A DNA stretch of 64,000 nucleotides from Diphasiastrum complanatum (Eukaryota; Streptophyta; Lycopodiopsida; Lycopodiales; Lycopodiaceae): NCBI GenBank assembly GCA_029204225.1, contig CM055106.1, forward strand, positions 41,308,368 to 41,372,367. The letters run 5' to 3'. The translations under genes were made by a program, and so were the position numbers. The stretch's first letter is position 1; each line of letters opens with the position of its first letter. This document shows, one piece after another, positions 1 through 11,979 of this stretch. The notes under the pieces were generated by a model, which had not been told where the DNA came from, did not search any database, and saw nothing but the letters and a program-made list of their open reading frames with translations.

Positions 1-1176
1 TATGAAAACTTGGAAATATATTTTTGAATGCACAACAAATGCTTCCTTAATTCACAACGTTTATCACACCCCCATTGGATACCTCAAAGGAGGCAACTAG
101 CATTGCTTGCGTTTATTTTTCTCCACTTTGATATAATGTCCACTACAACATCAAGGAAACAAGGGACTAATCAATAAATTGACAATAGCTCTCACTAGTT
201 CTTACAAAGTAGGTGTTTAAACAAATACATTGTTGAAATATGTTTTTCTTGATGACGCTTCTTTAGGAGTTTGCAATGAATGCAATGATAACAAAATCAC
301 TCCTTGAAATAAAAATACAATTACACTTGGTAGTATAGTAGTTTTTCTCTTGTGTGGTTAACTACGTAGCCATGCTATAAACCAATTGGTGATAAATGAA
401 AATCTATCAAAATTCATGTGCAAACTAGCAAACAAGCTCCTCATTTCCTGAAAAGGTCGATCAAATTGAGGCATACTTCATCAAGCACCACCCTTGGCTA
501 CAAAATCAACTGATTGATCATTCGATGCTCGCACAGCTTCATGCAATCATTTATAGTAAACCTACTTACAATGGATGTTTGTAAAAGTTTCTTATCAATT
601 CAGCAGAAATTCAGGTATTCTACATCATGTCATCATTAGAAGTCAATTATAACATGGTGAGCGAATTTGAAATTGCATGATATTTATTTTTTTTATTTTT
701 TTATTTTTTATTTTTGGCTCTTCTCACATTACATGTCTGAGCAACATACAGCTAAAAGGCAGCATGTCACATTCACAACTACAGCCAAAAAGACTATCAC
801 TGAACCTTATAAATTGTAAACCCTCAATCACCATACAGAGTTACTACATTGGCCAAAATTTGACTTGCTCTTACAAATAGAGAACATCAGTTTGCCGAGG
901 ATGCATTGATCACCTACCTCTTTGATGGCAAACACTTTGTTATTGCAAGGAACTAACTGAAAGAACAGTGACTCCAAAAAGTAGTACCACTTGTAATGAG
1001 CAAGTGCAAGAAAACCAACTTCCATTAGATGTGTTATCTGGATTTTCTATCGGCAAATTGACACATCTCCATGGCCATGTACCAGGTAGAGTTTTAAAAG
1101 CAGGCAAAAGTTAATGTACAAAGCTCCAATCAATGACGTAGACCATTTAAAGAATTGTACTACCTTTTACCTGAAC

Positions 1177-1251
1177 GTAACAGTTCATAGTAAGAGTGTT
1201 AGTTCACCTCCTTTTTAGTAACAGTTCATAGTAAGATTGTTAGTTCACCTC
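1177..1251. repeat. 41-bp-period direct duplication (2 copies)
   Basis: A 34-bp stretch beginning GTAACAGTTCATAGTAAGA at 1177 is repeated from 1218 with one mismatch. It is a local tandem duplication with no coding context. Confidence 0.85.
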
Positions 1252-2226
1252 TTGAAATTACTCCAAGCTTAGCACAACTGTCAGGAATTAAAAGTAAAGA
1301 ACGACAATTTCCAAAGCTTTATTGAATGCAGCATATATTTGCTGCATGATCACATCCTCAAAAAAATTGCTGCCCACAATATGGATTCCAGCGTCCCTTG
1401 ACAACCTCCAGTATGGCCTGTTAGACATAGCACGTACGCCATTTGACCAAAAAGCTGAAGTACAAGTATCGCTCATGCAAATGTGATGAATTCCTACTGT
1501 TCTGGTTCCATGAAGCTTACAAGACAGCCAATGTAATGATTTTAATCAGTACAATCATTCAAATCAATCCTTCGAATTTTGCATCCATATGCTTAGGGAT
1601 GAATATGTTCTTCATTAATTGTGGACATATTCACATGCTTGACTACTATTGATTAAGAATAAACCACATTTGAGTGATTTAGAATTACACCTGATATGGA
1701 ACCAGTACCGACTACTTCAAGATTGGATGTTCTCATCTTCGTAAGGCTCTCATCTATATGCTACATTATGGAAGACGTTTAAGAAGCATCAAGCAGTGGA
1801 TTACACTTGACTAGCTTCCAGTATTATACAAAGACTGTCGATTCTTTCATATGAAGACCCTGAAATTCCTTGTTACTCTGTTAATTTATTATCTATGGCC
1901 TCCCACCTGAACATGATATCATTGCTACCCAACAGTAGTCTCTATTGTAATAATATCCCACAAAATTCACAACTGAAAATGGGCTTACATATCTGAAGAC
2001 TAGTAGATACCATGGAAACCAGATTAAACCAACATACATATATCCATCGACAATTGTTCCCATCAATTGAGAAGTGAAAGCAAATGCGCACTATTAGAAG
2101 TAGATTTTTGGTAGCCATTATACACTAAACGTACTTCATACACTTGCATTCAGCCAATTTACGTATGTCATGTCCCATTGCACACAGTGATGCTGATGTA
2201 ATGTCATACTACCTTTTTGTCATCCA

Positions 2227-2269
2227 GACGGCACCTGAAACGGATCCCGTTTGGAGAAACGGGGCCGTC
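2227..2269. repeat. GC-rich palindrome
   Basis: GACGGC at 2227-2232 pairs with GCCGTC at 2264-2269. Inside it, AAACGG at 2238-2243 pairs with CCGTTT at 2247-2252 across a 3-base loop, and a second AAACGG follows at 2257. The GC content stands out against AT-rich surroundings. It may be a fragment of a foldback element; function unknown. Confidence 0.5.
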
Positions 2270-4277
2270 GGACGAAGAAATGCGCCCATAATATTGGGGC
2301 TAAGGCCGGTAGTTACAATCCATCTACAAATGGCAAGGAAGCCTGTAGTGCAATTGTGAAAATTAGACATCTCCATAGAGATTAGAGATGATATAATGCT
2401 ATTGCACCTATTTAACCTCATCATAAAGATAGACTGAATTTAGTGCACCGGTGTTGCAAATTGTGTGGTAGCTAATAAACGACTTCCAAATATACAGCTT
2501 CAGACTAAGCACACAGATAATCAGAACTTAGCACGCTGATGTTGCAAATTGCTCAAGCTTTAGAACATCACTGAAATTGGAGCTTCGGAATAAGCACATT
2601 TTATCAAATAAGAATAAACAAGCAAGAGGTAGCAATCCTTGGACTATGCAACATTAAGCCATCAGATTTGTGATTTGATGTACTCGAAACAAAACAGTAG
2701 ATCCTCAATTCCTAGTGATTAAGAGGTGAACTTTTTAGATTTTGTTTGGGCGCAGATGATTGTAAGGAAGCAATCCTGTTTGCATAAAAAAAAATAAGGT
2801 GCACTGATTCAGATTTTGTTCAGAAGTTGTTCTGAGGAGCCAACCCTGCTTGCATGTAAAACAAAAACTAGTGAAAACAACAGGCAGGTCCCTCGCAGAA
2901 AGCACATGAAGACTTATTGCAGATGTCACTGCCAAAATATAAGCATTCACTGTCTACAGCTCTAAATTCAACTGAATTGAATCTTAGGCCAACATTATAC
3001 AGAAGTTGGGTTAGATCATAAAAACATGATAGCTCGTTTCTGAGTGGCACCGTACAGTTTTCCTTTCAGCATACCATAGAATGCCAAAGACAAAGTACCT
3101 TGTATGTTGACCTGAGAATGGTGTGAGCCAAGGATCGAAAGCAAACTATAGTCTTTTGAGTATACATGATTTTTCAGGTCTCACATAGACCTGATGCAGA
3201 CTACTAGGGCCACACTACAAAGTAATTATGTAACAAAGTGTAAAGAAAAATATATCAGATTCGTATTTCTAGAGACTTAAATTAGAAATGCAGAAGCACA
3301 TTCCACACGCTGTGTCCTACATTGAGTGAAGGGGACCTGAACACAAAAGCAACGCCTGGCAGTGATAACAATAACATGCAACTCGTATGTTTGCAAGTAC
3401 TTGTACTTTAAAAAGAGTCATTAACAGCTGTAAGGCAACTATCTTCAGGCTCCATACACAGCGATAAGCTCAGGAAACGTTCAGCAACCTATTTGCTCTT
3501 ATGTAGCAAATGAAATAGAGCGAGGGCCTCGTTAACATTCTCGACAGCCTTGATGCTGATGTCAGACGTGAATTCCTTAAAGAAGGACGAATATGATCAG
3601 TTTTGACTTGAGGTAGAGCCTTTGGCTAACAGTATATTTATTATATAAGCGGATGTTTCAATGAAAAAAGTATTACACCAAATAGACTGATTATATTGTT
3701 ACATTATCTTTAAACTGTAGAACAGAACAAAGGTACAAATGTGCAAGTGCTTACTATATCCTTATCTTCAGAAATAGCACTGCTATAATGACCTGGGATA
3801 TGCTAAAACTTTCAGTAGCCCTTAAAGCAAGACTCATTTGGAGTGATTTTGAAAAGAACAACCACTCAAAAAATTACCTTAGAGAATGCCTTGTCTTTGC
3901 AAGGAGAAAATGAGTATGAGCTACGAACCTATTATATGAACTATTCATAAATGAAGGGCATTTACAAAGTTAAGTTTTACAGGGAGATATGAACAGTTTG
4001 GTGTTGCAAGGTGATTTGCAGGGGGATGAATATATAAACAAGCATGTAAATTTACTGGCACATATGAACACTTTGCTGTCCCCATGTGATGGCATAAGTT
4101 AGTAAGTAGATTAAACATGTAAAAAAAATTCTGCTTAAAAAACTTAGCATATATTTACTCAGCCATAAAAACCTGAATTCCAAATGTGGACAAGAACTTC
4201 ATATCAGCCTCATACACATCCATTACAGATTCATATTGTCTAACAATCAGCAATCCGCCTGCTTCCTTCAGGCAATC

Positions 4278-4350
4278 AAAACACCTTGCAAATGCAGCTA
4301 TGGCAAAAAAACACCTTGCATATGCAGTTACGGCTAAAAAACACCTTCTG
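4278..4350. repeat. 30-bp tandem repeat (~2.5 copies)
   Basis: The word ACACCTTGCA at 4281 recurs at 4311, and in altered form at 4341, giving an exact 30-bp period. In one + frame this reads as a 10-residue repeat (KHLAxAxxAK), but the frame is short and has no other coding support. Confidence 0.75.
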
Positions 4351-4800
4351 TTAGCGATATTGCCACATCTAATATATTTCTCTAGTCAGTGAAGTTAACT
4401 TGTGAATTGATGATTTTAACGCTTAGGTGTTAGATTGACAGATAATGGAATTGGAAACAAAAAGAAGCAAACAACAACCACACAGCTACGACAAACTCGG
4501 GAGAGAAATCTCCCAAGCCAACACAAAAGCTTAGTTTATTATAGTGGAACTCGCCCCGTAAGCGCACCCATAAGAGCAAAATTCCTCTGTAATAACAACT
4601 AGAGATCCATCGATCAACTTGAATTTGATTGCATAAGAGTCATATGCATAGGATTCAAAACCTTCATCTTACTTTGCGTTACTTCCAAAAATATGTGGCG
4701 CCAAAAAGTGTTGACTTACAGATCAGTTACTCTGACCTGTCAAGAAGTATTTACCAATATTTGAAGAATGGCAGCTATGATGTACAAAAAGGACTAGGTA

Positions 4801-4946
4801 GTGGGCGTGAGCAGGCCCGCTACCTTGTGTAGCAGGTGAAGGCACTACCGTGTGTAGCAGGTGGCCTTCACGCACCGAGCCGCCTTGCGGCGAGGTGCGG
4901 TGAAGGCTGCCTGCTACAAGGTAGTAGGCCTGCCCACGCCTGCTAA
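4801..4946. repeat. GC-rich long hairpin / foldback element
   Basis: The ~145-bp segment folds on itself. The core is CCTTCAC (4865-4871) pairing with GTGAAGG (4900-4906), GCACC (4872-4876) with GGTGC (4894-4898), and GCCGC (4879-4883) with GCGGC (4887-4891) around a 3-base loop. The outer arms (about 4801-4840 and 4908-4945) are imperfect inverted copies built on CCTGCTAC, AAGGTAG, GGCCTGC and CACGCC. The word TGTGTAGCAGGTG also occurs twice directly in the left arm. The segment is far more GC-rich than its surroundings. It could be a foldback MITE or a hairpin-RNA precursor; the sequence alone does not decide. Confidence 0.7.
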
Positions 4947-5423
4947 CGGGCATAATTTGCCATTTGGGCCTCAGTTGACAGCTCGTTACACTATGGCTCT
5001 GAACGTTTGTGTTTAGGTTCTCAGTCTATCATAGCTATCTTTGGCACAACGGATCTAGTTGCCATGCAAACTTTCTCTTTGCACTTATTGTCTTGTGGAC
5101 AGTAAATGTAGATAGCCTATCGTAGTCTGGAATCCTAGTATCCTAGTAACGCAAGATTTGGTAGCCTTTATGATATCATTCACACGTACAAACTTTAATT
5201 TGCCAATAATAGCTGCAACTATCTTTCGGCTTTTGGTGAAAGAAATCAGAACCATTTTATAGGTCGTTTGAATAAACAATGTTCTGCTGGTACATCATCT
5301 TCCAATTGTGGCACTTTTAAGTGCAAGTACTGTGATGCATTTCTAGATTGTGTGATGGCATGTCAAGCAAAGATACAATATTGCATTCCTTCTGACATTA
5401 GGTACACCTGGTTGGCAATTCAT

Positions 5424-5880
5424 TGTCGAATTCACACGTGTGGGATGCCCTACACATGTACTTTTGATATCCTAAGCCCAATAATACCATAAAGATCAGA
5501 CTAGCATTGATTGACAATAGGAAAGCTGATCATACAAGAAATATTATTGTGTTACAAGCAAGATCTGTCAACAAAACATGAAACTAAGTACAATAAATGC
5601 ATCAACTCGACTAGAGAGAGAAAATGAAAGTACAAAACTCGAGTAGAGAGAGAGGGCACAAAGAGCTTAGTCTCCAAATTTGCATTACACACAAATTTCA
5701 TCATCTTCTCAATGAGAGTACATCACATATATATAGATCCATGGACTCTCCATCTACTTTGAGTTGAATTGGAGTTATGAATCCACTCTCAAGCTATCTA
5801 GACTTATTCAAGCCACCTCAATATGTCTAATTGTGCCACCTAGTCTTTTCATGCATTAAATGTGGCATGCAAGTACAAAT
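5424..5880. mobile_element. Degenerate copia LTR remnant (family of the 49711 LTR)
   Basis: The segment starts TGTCGAATTCACACGTGTGG, close to the start of the LTR at 49711, and continues with the same word order: ACATGTACTT, then CCTAAG. Later it shows the family's paired short 'tagagagag' motifs (5610-5655). The right boundary is not clear because similarity fades. It has the same orientation as the LTR at 49711. I found no coding sequence or target duplication attached, so it is an old solo or fragmentary LTR. Confidence 0.6.
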
Positions 5881-6303
5881 GGCAATTCCTATGGTAGCTC
5901 GAGTTTCTACTTCTACCTACCTTGAATATTTTATTCTAAGATGGGTCTTTACTAAGCCAAAAGAGCTCAATTCATCTTTGGCATTTTTAGGACCCCTACT
6001 TACAACATTAGATAGATTTTTCAATATCTCAACATTCATGTTGGTACTCATGAACATAAGTATGGTATGGGCCAATCATGCAATATTGTTAGAATGCAGA
6101 GAACCTTGTTGGAGGAAAATACCTATTGCAAATCATGAAATCACCAGGAAAAGTCTGTCATAAAATGACAAAGGATTTGATTGCATACTGGGAACCCAAG
6201 ACCTTGAAATAATAATGGAAGCAAATTTGAATGAGTTGCTTGCTACCATCGAACCAACAACTAATAATAGGAGGTACTGGGACAAACTGATGGTGTTGTT
6301 TTC

Positions 6304-7481
6304 TTGTGTAGGTTGAAAAGATGGATTGTATATGTGAGGAAGGAGTTGCAACCAGTGGATTTTTCTCAAGATATCACTGCGTTTATGTATTTGAAACATC
6401 ATTTCAAGTATGATTTCTTCCAAGGTTCAATGTTCCCAGGTCAGTTTCATGACAAAAAAGATATTAGGTGCCATGTTTTCAAAATATCATCCACGAGACC
6501 TTCTTCTGGTGTGGATCTTGTTAGGAGAATGTAAGGCTGGTGGTGACTTGGAAAATCTTGGTGTTGTTTTGATCATGTGTATTGCATGAAGGAATGGGTG
6601 ACCATGGCATGTCATGTATATGACACAAGGTAATATTTGAAACAAATACATGTTGTAAATTTCTAAATATATCATGTGCAAATGGATGAAATGCTTTGAT
6701 TTTTTTAATGGCGGAATACAATCAATGCCAACAATTGCTATATGCGAAATGAAAGTCCAGGATGTTCAAGCCCAAATTTTGTTTTGGAAGTTGTGGAATC
6801 GGGTCATGGTTAGCCATTGGGATATTGCAATTATATTCAGGGGATTCATGGCCGATGAAACTCAAGCCAACTGGTTGGCGATACGTGCAGTTTATGGAGG
6901 AGATATAAACACCCCATTACTTGGAAAAGAACATTCTTGCTACTTTAAATTCATGGACAATGTAATGAAAAACACAGAGAAATATATCAAGATTGACTTC
7001 AGTGAAGAACATATTGCATTGTGTGTGCAATGGAGAAATGCATTATGCAAATCTGATGCAGATGATGTTTTCAACAAAATAATAGCTTGGTGGAAAATAG
7101 GACATGCTTATGAAAGTAGCTACAAAAAGTTAGAGAGCTGGATAGTCTGGTGGAAAAATCGAATGCACCGCTGGGGAAAATTTATTTGTGAGGTATGTAT
7201 CATTAATGTTGTTGTGAAGATAACATATGTGGTTTCTCAATCATAAACAATCATACTTGTTGTTGCAGATGATGGCGATGAGGACGATGCATTCATGCCC
7301 ACAACCAATCTAGCTAAAGTTAGTTGTACACAGTGTATGGAAGAGGGTAAATAGTCAAAGCACAAAGGTCACACTATATGAGGCAGATGTGGGTGATATG
7401 GCAAATTCCATACTTCATTCAGATTGTACTAGGATTTTGAAAAATCCTAGCATAGTGCACTTGCTTGTTCAATCTTGCTAA
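6304..7481 (+). pseudogene. Decayed transposase-like gene (probable DDE/MULE-type)
   Basis: Successive + strand frames carry pieces of one protein. Frame 1 has RLKRWIVYVRKELQP (from 6307) and, after a stop, KEWVTMACHVYDTR (6589-6630). Frame 2 is the main open block 6674-7246, with TIAICEMKVQDVQAQ, GFMADETQANWLAIRAVYGG, KEHSCYF and IIAWWKIGHAYES. Two further frames have DDAFMPTTNLAKV (near 7280) and STKVTLYEADVGDMANSIL (7359-7481, ending in a stop). The order and motifs resemble a repetitive transposase-like family that I recall from mosses and ferns and believe to be MULE-type; I cannot verify that here. A GT...AG pair at 7193/7268 could be an intron. At least three frame changes and internal stops make it non-functional. 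Confidence 0.5.
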
Positions 7482-7799
7482 ATAATCCTAGTTGGGTGCA
7501 TGTTTGTAGTTATTTAATTATATCTATATTTGGTCGCTTAAGTATATTATTGGTTATTGACATACTCATTGACATCGACCATTGTGAATACTCATAGTTG
7601 GCTACCTTCCTTGTGCTTTCAAAAAAAAGAAGCTAATTGTGACGATGAAAATGTTGTCTATAACTACGACGAATTGCTTATCCATTACTAGAATATTTTT
7701 GAGTGTTCAATAGTAAAGTAATTTTGAGATCTAAATTTTTTTTAACTAATTTTCTAATAAGCATATCTGATTTTGATTATCAACAAACAAAAACTAGTT

Positions 7800-8042
7800 C
7801 AGCAATCTAGGCCGTCTAATACAATGCATTTGATCCAGTATGAAAAACATCAAGCCAAGAAGGATGTGGAGCATGCTCACAGACACAAAATCGAAGAAGA
7901 ACTTGCTGCAACGGGAGCCGTCCTAGCTGGTGGTTATGTCTTTCATGAGCATCATGAGAAAAAGGATGACAAGAAGGAGGTTAAGGCTGAAAAGAAACAC
8001 CACAAGAAGGAGGTTAAGGTTGAAAAGAAACACCACTTTTAG
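7800..8042 (+). pseudogene. Orphan copy of ASR exon 2 (ABA_WDS domain), exon 1 missing
   Basis: From 7839 the frame encodes a near copy of exon 2 of the ASR gene at 31372-32059: [21 protein letters not shown], then [14 protein letters not shown] and a Lys/His-rich tail. The 38 bp before it (7800-7838) match the 3' end of that gene's intron, including the AG acceptor, so this is a genomic segment copy and not a processed mRNA copy. No exon 1, TATA box or ABRE block precedes it. An 11-codon tandem duplication ([11 protein letters not shown]) lengthens the tail. By eye five amino-acid-level sites differ, four replacement (D/E, K/R, V/L, A/V) and one silent, so there is little sign of constraint. 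An ATG at 7773 keeps a 89-codon frame open, so a short novel protein cannot be excluded. Confidence 0.8.
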
Positions 8043-8123
8043 AGATCTTGCACGAACACTCAACAACCCGCAAAAAGATTCATACACCTAGAGAACTGGA
8101 TGTTAGCAACAACAATGAAGGAT

Positions 8124-8219
8124 AAATTTACAACAAAGATTGATAATAGAGCAAAATTTACAGCAAAGATTGATAATAAAGCCAAAGAGCTAAATTTACA
8201 GCAAAGATTGATAATAGAG
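8124..8219. repeat. Short tandem repeat (3 copies, ~30-38 bp)
   Basis: Three copies of AAATTTACAGCAAAGATTGA followed by TAATA with small changes lie directly 3' of the ASR exon copy. The copies are unequal in spacing. No function is apparent. Confidence 0.75.
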
Positions 8220-8798
8220 TCACAACAAGAAAATATTTGATACTTCCCCCTGATTCGATTTGATGGTTGCAATATAAGGTTCTTTTGGCTTAAAGAGATT
8301 AATAGGAGGTTCCGTTGCTTCTTCAAGCTCAATTGGAATTGTTACAACCTTGGTAAAGGATCTTTGCGCTGGATCAACACAAGACTCCCTGATTGTGATG
8401 CCTGCCATGATCTGGTTTGTTTGATTGCTCAGCAAACCCAACACCAACGTCAACAAATTGCACGAATTCCAAAATCACCAAATCACCCAATCACACTCAC
8501 ATCAATTAGCAGATGGATAAAAATGAGCAATTGTTCATGGTTATGATGCTACCTTATTGAGACAAGGATCTATCGTTACCTCCTTGATTCAACAGCAACA
8601 ATAGCAATTTCTTAGTGTGTCCATTTAGCTGATTCTCGCCTCAGTCCGCCTCTCTCCTCTCACTCGGTTGAGTTTCTCCGACTCTATTCTTGCCTGTCTT
8701 CACTCGGTTGAGATCCGATCCTCCTGACTCCTCCAGCCATTCGGTCGAGATTTCACAAATGTTTCGGTCAAGAACTCACTCTTTGTTTCGGTTGAGAT

Positions 8799-8834
8799 CT
8801 CTCTCTCTCTCTCTATCCTTCCCTGTGTCGAGTG

Positions 8835-8892
<58 letters not shown>

Positions 8893-8965
8893 CCTTACCT
8901 TGACTTCTCGGTTGAGATCTCTCTCTCTACTCCCTGACTTAGTCCAATCCTTTCTCTCTCTTCTC
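8799..8965. repeat. (CT)n microsatellite cluster
   Basis: There are several CT runs, the longest about 8837-8890, in a CT-rich context that also repeats the phrase CGGTTGAGATC. The open frames reading SLSLSL across it are repeat artefacts. Confidence 0.95.
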
Positions 8966-8999
8966 TCTCTCTAGCCCCCTCTCCATGTCCTTGTTCGCG

Positions 9000-9520
9000 C
9001 AGCCAGCGCCATCAAGCCCCATTTTTCTAGAATATTTCCTTTAAGATTCTTCTAGAATACTATTTGGTATACACTCTACCTCACATTCCCGCAAAAAATA
9101 AAAAATTGTCGTTAAGTTTTAACTTTTCTATGGTTTCTTGTTATTTTACGAGCACACAAATGTTCCATGGAATCCAAATCTTGTTAAATCCAATTTATAA
9201 TTTTTTTTAAAGAGGCTCTATCTCAAGATTCCCATATTTTAAATTTTTGAAGTCCTATATCTTATATATTTGACGTCGGAATTCATTGCTTCAAGAACTA
9301 AAGTGCTCGGATGATCGAGCTGAATCACGTGATCAACATTATCATTGTCAATATTCACTTTCTATTTTTTTTAAATTTTTTTTAGGACCCCTTATCTCTT
9401 AAGTTGTTCACATTTATTTTGCTTTACTCTTTAAACTTCCGTATCTTTTCCATTTAACCTCGGATTGCGATGCAGTAAAAAGCAAAAGTGATTATTACAT
9501 CAAGCTTCACAAGATAGCAG
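9000..9520. other. No recognisable feature
   Basis: AT-rich sequence with poly-T tracts. I looked here for the 5' LTR of the gypsy element whose gag begins near 9.65 kb and did not find one. Confidence 0.5.
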
Positions 9521-9521
9521 T

Positions 9522-9522
<1 letters not shown>

Positions 9523-9569
<47 letters not shown>
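9523..9569. repeat. (TA)n microsatellite
   Basis: About 23 uninterrupted TA dinucleotides precede the gypsy gag remnant. Confidence 0.95.
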
Positions 9570-9573
<4 letters not shown>

Positions 9574-9649
9574 CAATTACTGAAACCCAAGGTGACATTT
9601 TGCTAAAAGCTACAGGTTACATTCTTCGAGGACTCATAATTTTGGGACG

Positions 9650-11034
9650 GTGGAGAAAAACAAATTTGTTACCATCAAATTTGTGATTTTACTAGTGAAA
9701 CTTGCAATTGTCCTAAATTCTTTTCACTTCATTCAGTTTTGTGAACCCATAACCCACAGACTACTTGTTACTATACTATGGACACTGATATATATGTCCG
9801 ATTATGAAGATCAATGGGATGAAAATGATTATGAGTATGATAACCAAAGTGACGAGTATGATGATGGTGGTAATGATTGTCAACAAGATGAGGAATGTGT
9901 TGATGGTGGTGATTGTCAACAGAATGATCAACAATGTGATGATGCAGACGAATACAACAATGGTCTAGATGAAAACGAGTATAGCGTTGTTGATTGTGAG
10001 GGTTATAATCACTCATAATGGAAACATGAGGTCTAGTATGAGCCTTTAGGTCAACCAAATGATATCCCTAAAAGTTGTGATTATGATGAAGAAGATCCAA
10101 TGGTTTACAACATGTACAACAAAAGATTACATTGTCAAGAGACAAAAGTGCATCCCAATCACTCTCAAACCCATTGTTGGAAATATTGGGTTACATACAT
10201 GAGATAATGCTAGTTATGGGAGCATAGTGACCATTCCTAGTTCCTATTACAATGGTGAGAGCAATGCGTTAGAGGCAAATCAACATCAATAGATCCATAT
10301 TCAACAAATCTTGACAATGCTCCTTTTGAGAACATACAAACCTTTGAGGGAGAAATGAGTTCATTACATATTGATGACTGGTTAACTATTGTTGATGAGA
10401 ATCTGCGACTATATTCTATCTCTGATTAGGGCAAAATTACCATAGCAGTATCCTTCTTTCGAGGAAAAGCCTATGATTGGTGGGAAGGGTTGTTACGTCA
10501 TCCAGAGTATGAACCGAAGTCATGGGACGACTTCAAAGAGTTTTGTGCGGAAATATTCATAGATTATTATATGGACTCTTGGTATGTGCTAGAACAAATT
10601 GGTTCTGTAAAGGCGTATAATATGAGATTTCGTTTGGTAGCATCTAAGCAGAGGTGTCTTGATGAAGAGTTATCTATCCAACACTATCTATGTGCTCTTC
10701 AAGATCACATTCGTCGGCGTTTGGATAAAGTATTTCAAGCGAATCCAACAATGACAGATGTAATGTAAAAGGCATTAATTCAAGATCTAAGGATAAGACA
10801 ACAAAAGATGCAACTATGGATCAAATTGGAGTCTCAGCAGGAAGAAATTCCTACACCAGTGTGTTCAACTCTCCATCAGCAAAACTTCCCAGAACCATCA
10901 ATATGCCAATTCCAAGCTCATCAAGGTGGCCCAAATATTTCTCAAATTCCGCCAAAGGACTTCGAAACATGGCACTCAATAAAGGACTACATGACCTTCA
11001 TTTTTTAGGGCAAAAATGCTTAAAGTAGGGGGAG
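9650..11034 (+). pseudogene. Ty3/gypsy-type gag remnant with polypurine tract
   Basis: An acidic, Asp/Glu/Asn-rich open block (9797-10018) is followed, after frame loss, by a gag (Retrotrans_gag-like) block from about 10336. This block contains TFEGEMSSLHIDDWL, then FFRGKAYDWWEGLL, WDDFKEFCAEIF and MRFRLVASKQ. An in-frame TAG at 10427-10429 and a TAA at 10766-10768 interrupt it. After the second stop the same frame continues as a Gln-rich tail to about 11008. A purine-rich tract AAAGTAGGGGGAG ends at 11034, directly before an LTR. All of protease, RT, RNase H and integrase is absent, so this is a deleted element joined to its 3' LTR. Confidence 0.75.
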
Positions 11035-11278
11035 TGTCATGTGCTGCATGTAATTAGCCCATGAGCTTACTGATGAAGTGCCAAATATAGACATGGAGCT
11101 AAATCAGTTTAAAATTAGTCATTAGGTGTGTTAATAAAGAGGCTCAAACAACCTCACTATATTTGTGAATAGCGGATGTGTGTTAATGGTTGTAAGGCCC
11201 AAATTAGCCAAATAAGGCCCCAAACTTATAGTAGAGGCACAAATGACCACTATAAATAGCTAAGGTCATGCTAAATTT

Positions 11279-11979
11279 TGTGAAAGTACTATACTTTAGG
11301 ACCATAAATGGATCTACAAAAGATCCACAAGAGTGATTGGATGCTTGCTTAACAATCTATCAAAAAACTAGTCATCAAAAAGTTGATCTAGATTGGCGAT
11401 TTGACAAACAACAAGCATTAACAATCAAAAGCATTGATCAACATTGAAATCCGAGCCCACACGTGTGTACTACAGGCTATAGTACGGCCTTCAACCTAAG
11501 AAACAAGTAGAAACTGATTTGGTTTCATTTGGATCACAAGAACTCAATGTACATAGTGAACTAGCTTGAGATTGCCAATGAGCTCCAAAAATTTGCTATC
11601 TTCTCACTATGGGAGCTTGGAATACATAGCAAATTCGACTTCCTTCTTGAAGTTAGGTGGATTTCCAGCATACAACAAGGAAGTTAACTCACCCTTCTTG
11701 CCCTAAAATGAAACCCTAGCCTAGATCCTAGAGTTATGCTTGGTAGGTAGCTAGTTGGTCAAATTTTCACCTTAAACTTAGGTGTAGGTCCTATAAAGTA
11801 GGGATGACCACCAAATAGACATGACCAACTCTCTTGACTTGACCTAACCTACATTAGGATGGGTTTCCCATGTGGCATCATGGCCTCACATGTGTGAGAC
11901 CCACTTGTGTACACAATTTACACTATTCTACATGGTTTTTGATCAAGCTAGATTTGCCAATTTTTGGCAATTCTTCACA
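11279..11979 (-). repeat. Copia LTR, left copy (3' LTR)
   Basis: 701 bp, TGT...ACA ends. It matches the copy at 15135 through nearly its whole length with small indels, for example an extra stretch near 11600-11640. The size of the difference implies the insertion is not brand new. Confidence 0.92.

Larger units (their letters stand above)
1..4180. other. AT-rich stretch without recognisable gene
   Basis: I find no coding region with recognisable domains here. Open frames are all under 80 codons, overlap each other on both strands and show no family motif. The only structures I could pick out are a short tandem duplication near 1.2 kb and a GC-rich palindrome near 2.24 kb, listed separately. 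Decayed transposon sequence below my recognition limit is possible. Confidence 0.6.

Noticed and set aside
5831..6163. 110-codon + frame
   Set aside because: No recognised motif and inconsistent with the transposase-like blocks that follow; may be partly LTR remnant.
7773..8042. Intact second ASR gene
   Set aside because: Exon 1 and promoter are missing, and the apparent N-terminus is translated intron.
8690..8974. 94-codon + frame rich in Ser-Leu
   Set aside because: It is a translation of the CT microsatellite; no motif outside the repeat.
9000..9640. 5' LTR for the gypsy gag remnant
   Set aside because: No sequence matching TGTCATGTGC...GCACATGACA or the LTR interior could be found here.
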